NCBI GenBank assembly: GCA_947306315.1
Contig: CAMZGF010000012.1
Coordinates: forward strand, 1-14,071
Reading direction: 5' to 3'
Length of the DNA stretch: 14,071 nt
DNA from: an uncultured Candidatus Saccharibacteria bacterium
GTDB taxonomy: Bacteria > Patescibacteriota > Saccharimonadia > Saccharimonadales > Saccharimonadaceae
Shown: positions 12,715 through 14,071 of the stretch, in pieces
How positions within the stretch are numbered: the stretch's first letter is position 1
Layout of the letters: each line of letters opens with the position of its first letter
The notes under the pieces: model-generated
The model's input: only the letters and a program-made list of their open reading frames with translations
What the model was told of the DNA's origin: nothing
Database searches by the model: none
Position numbers and translations under genes: made by a program

Positions 12715-13514
12715 TGCGCATCTACTCGTGGAATGTAAATGGCATTCGTTCTGTCCTTAAAAAAGGTGACCTTGAAAAATTTCTAGCCTATGAAAACCCT
12801 GACATTCTATGCGTCCAAGAAACCAAAGCAAAAAGAGATCAAGTCGAAGTCGATTTTGGCGACTATGTTGAATATTGGAATTCCGCTAAACGTCCTGGCT
12901 ATGCCGGCACCGCAATTTTCGTTAGAAACGGCATAAAAGTTCTAAACGAATATAAAGACTTTGAAAAATACCCGGAATTAAAAATCGAAAAAGATGTCTT
13001 TGGTGACCCACTAAACGAAGGCAGAATCCTCACACTCGAATTTAAAAAATACTTCCTCGTTACAGTCTACGTTCCGAACTCAAAACGCAGCCTCGAAAGA
13101 CTAGAGCTTCGCGAAAAACTCTGGGATCCCGAGCTAAAAACTTATTTCGGAAAACTCAGCAAAGAAAAATCGGTTATAATCTGCGGTGATTTTAATGCCG
13201 CTCACACCGAAATTGACCTTGCTCGCCCAAAAGATAACATGAAAAATGCTGGCTTCACTGCCGAAGAAAGAAAAGGTATCGATAATTATTTAGAACTTGG
13301 ATTAATCGATACATTCCGCGAACTTCATCCAACAGAAGAACGTTATACTTGGTGGACGCAATGGGGAAACTGCCGCGCAAATAACGTTGGTTGGCGCATC
13401 GATTATTTCTTCATCACAAAAGACCTACGCGACAAACTGAAATCTGCCGAAATTCATGACAGTATTTTCGGTTCAGATCACTGCCCAATCAGCATCGAAT
13501 TGGAGGATAAATGA
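12714..13514 (+). CDS. xth: Exodeoxyribonuclease III / AP endonuclease (Xth family)
   Basis: 266 residues, the usual length of ExoIII-family enzymes, which cut DNA at abasic sites in base-excision repair and have 3'-5' exonuclease activity. All catalytic motifs are present: N7 in WNVNG, metal ligand E36 in QETK, Y119 in TVYVPN, D159 and N161 in GDFNAAH, D230 in WRIDYF, and D255/H256 in GSDHCP. TWWTQWGNCRANNVGWRIDYF (212-232) is the typical DNA-binding C-terminal segment. AGGAG at 12700-12704 lies nine bases before the ATG. The start overlaps the smpB stop by one base, and the stop overlaps the next gene by four (ATGA), forming a tight operon. It probably acts with the other DNA-maintenance gene in the window, the helicase-nuclease, only in the broad sense of repair. 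Confidence 0.96.
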   Translation: MRIYSWNVNGIRSVLKKGDLEKFLAYENPDILCVQETKAKRDQVEVDFGDYVEYWNSAKRPGYAGTAIFVRNGIKVLNEYKDFEKYPELKIEKDVFGDPLNEGRILTLEFKKYFLVTVYVPNSKRSLERLELREKLWDPELKTYFGKLSKEKSVIICGDFNAAHTEIDLARPKDNMKNAGFTAEERKGIDNYLELGLIDTFRELHPTEERYTWWTQWGNCRANNVGWRIDYFFITKDLRDKLKSAEIHDSIFGSDHCPISIELEDK

Positions 13515-14071
13515 ACCTCGACTACTGGATTAAATCCGATAAAGCAATCGATGAAAATATCTTCTGGAATGTACCAGAACAAAAAACAGGTATTCTTCAA
13601 ATAATCGGCGGAAATTCAAACAATTTCTCAACTGAAATCAAACAAACCGAATTCTTAAATACACTAAACCTAAAAGAGGTACGCTTGCTCCTCCCAGATT
13701 CACTTCGCACAAAAATTCCACCAGTTCCAGGCATAAATTTTGCACCAAGTACTGAATCTGGCAGTTTTGACAAATCAAGTGAATTAAAATTCGCAATTAA
13801 CGACGCAGATATTACGCTTCTTTCTGGTGATTTCTCAAAAAATTCAATCACATCAGTCGCTCTCACATCTGCAATCAAAGAATCAACTAAGCCTATCATC
13901 ATTGCGCGCGACACAATCGACGTGGTTTCTGAATCTGCCGAAGAATTTATAGAAAAAGGCAACATCACAATCGTCGCAACCATGTCCCAACTTCAAAAAT
14001 TATTCAGAAACCTCATGTATCCAAAAATGATTCTTCTAAGCTCCCCACTCGTTCCAATCATTGAAACGCTT
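13511..14071 (+). CDS. Ribokinase-fold-like protein, possibly NAD(P)H-hydrate dehydratase-related (3' partial)
   Basis: 187 residues are visible and the frame is open to the window edge. The ATG at 13511 overlaps the xth stop (ATGA), with GGAGG (13502-13506) four bases upstream. The order of segments resembles the ADP/ATP-dependent NAD(P)H-hydrate dehydratase (YjeF C-terminal) branch of the ribokinase fold: GILQIIGGN near 27-35 ('VLVIGGS'), KEVRLLLPDSLR ('GAGLV.L..p'), ADITLLSGDFS ('a.vigPGlG'), KPIIIARDTIDVV ('kPvVlDADaL') and GNITIVATMSQLQKLFRN ('pvVlTPH..E..rL'). The match is by pattern only and the key glycines and the catalytic region are not all seen; the C-terminal half with the anion hole lies outside the window. 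Function is therefore tentative; the gene itself is secure from operon spacing. Confidence 0.75.
   Translation, partial: MNLDYWIKSDKAIDENIFWNVPEQKTGILQIIGGNSNNFSTEIKQTEFLNTLNLKEVRLLLPDSLRTKIPPVPGINFAPSTESGSFDKSSELKFAINDADITLLSGDFSKNSITSVALTSAIKESTKPIIIARDTIDVVSESAEEFIEKGNITIVATMSQLQKLFRNLMYPKMILLSSPLVPIIETL

Overview
The window is AT-rich, densely packed bacterial DNA that most likely comes from a Patescibacteria/CPR genome, probably Saccharibacteria (TM7). This is an inference from several things. The gene set combines a RimK ligase with a retropepsin-like partner, a ComEC reduced to its membrane core, short variants of SmpB and GpsA, a one-polypeptide UvrD-type helicase-nuclease, a GT4 glycosyltransferase and a large exported surface protein. 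Intergenic gaps are short and nearly every transcription unit has its own extended -10 promoter. UGA reads as stop (the helicase gene and xth both end in TGA), which argues against the UGA-recoded CPR lineages Gracilibacteria and Absconditabacteria.

Layout. Bases 1-1345 hold the end of a retropepsin-like protease gene overlapping rimK, closed by a terminator. 1400-1852 is a four-helix membrane protein. A minimal comEC converges on it from the minus strand, and its open frame runs on for 228 nt antisense to the membrane-protein gene. From 3016 to 8490 three plus-strand genes, each with its own promoter, encode a TrmA/RlmD-type RNA methyltransferase, a GpsA-like dehydrogenase and the helicase-nuclease. 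8487-9287 is the most unusual part. It holds two compact units: a 63-codon ORF with a near-consensus promoter, two 5' hairpins and a 14-nt Shine-Dalgarno, then an 84-codon ORF whose leader can fold as a pseudoknot. From 9291 to 12241 the minus strand carries a surface protein and a GT4 glycosyltransferase. 12277-14071 is an overlapping operon of smpB, xth and a ribokinase-fold-like gene cut by the window edge.

Transcription signals. Nine of the ten promoters I can place are extended -10 elements of the form TGN followed by a TATAAT-like hexamer. In four genes (1400, 3016, 4266, 5140) exactly six bases separate this hexamer from the ATG, so the mRNA should begin at the start codon (leaderless). 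In two others (comEC and the surface protein) a 16-nt leader holds GGAGG four bases before the start. The glycosyltransferase and smpB are fired from one near-palindromic 19-bp element made of two back-to-back extended -10 boxes.

How the genes fit together. Themes are translation (RimK modification, rRNA/tRNA methylation, SmpB ribosome rescue), DNA uptake and repair (ComEC, helicase-nuclease, exonuclease III), and the cell envelope (GpsA, glycosyltransferase, exported protein). No stretch longer than 300 bases lacks a gene. The longest gaps are 2816-3015 (two divergent promoters, otherwise A/T-rich with no gene seen) and 8782-8998 (terminator, promoter and structured leader). No tRNA, rRNA, CRISPR array, insertion sequence or replication origin was seen.
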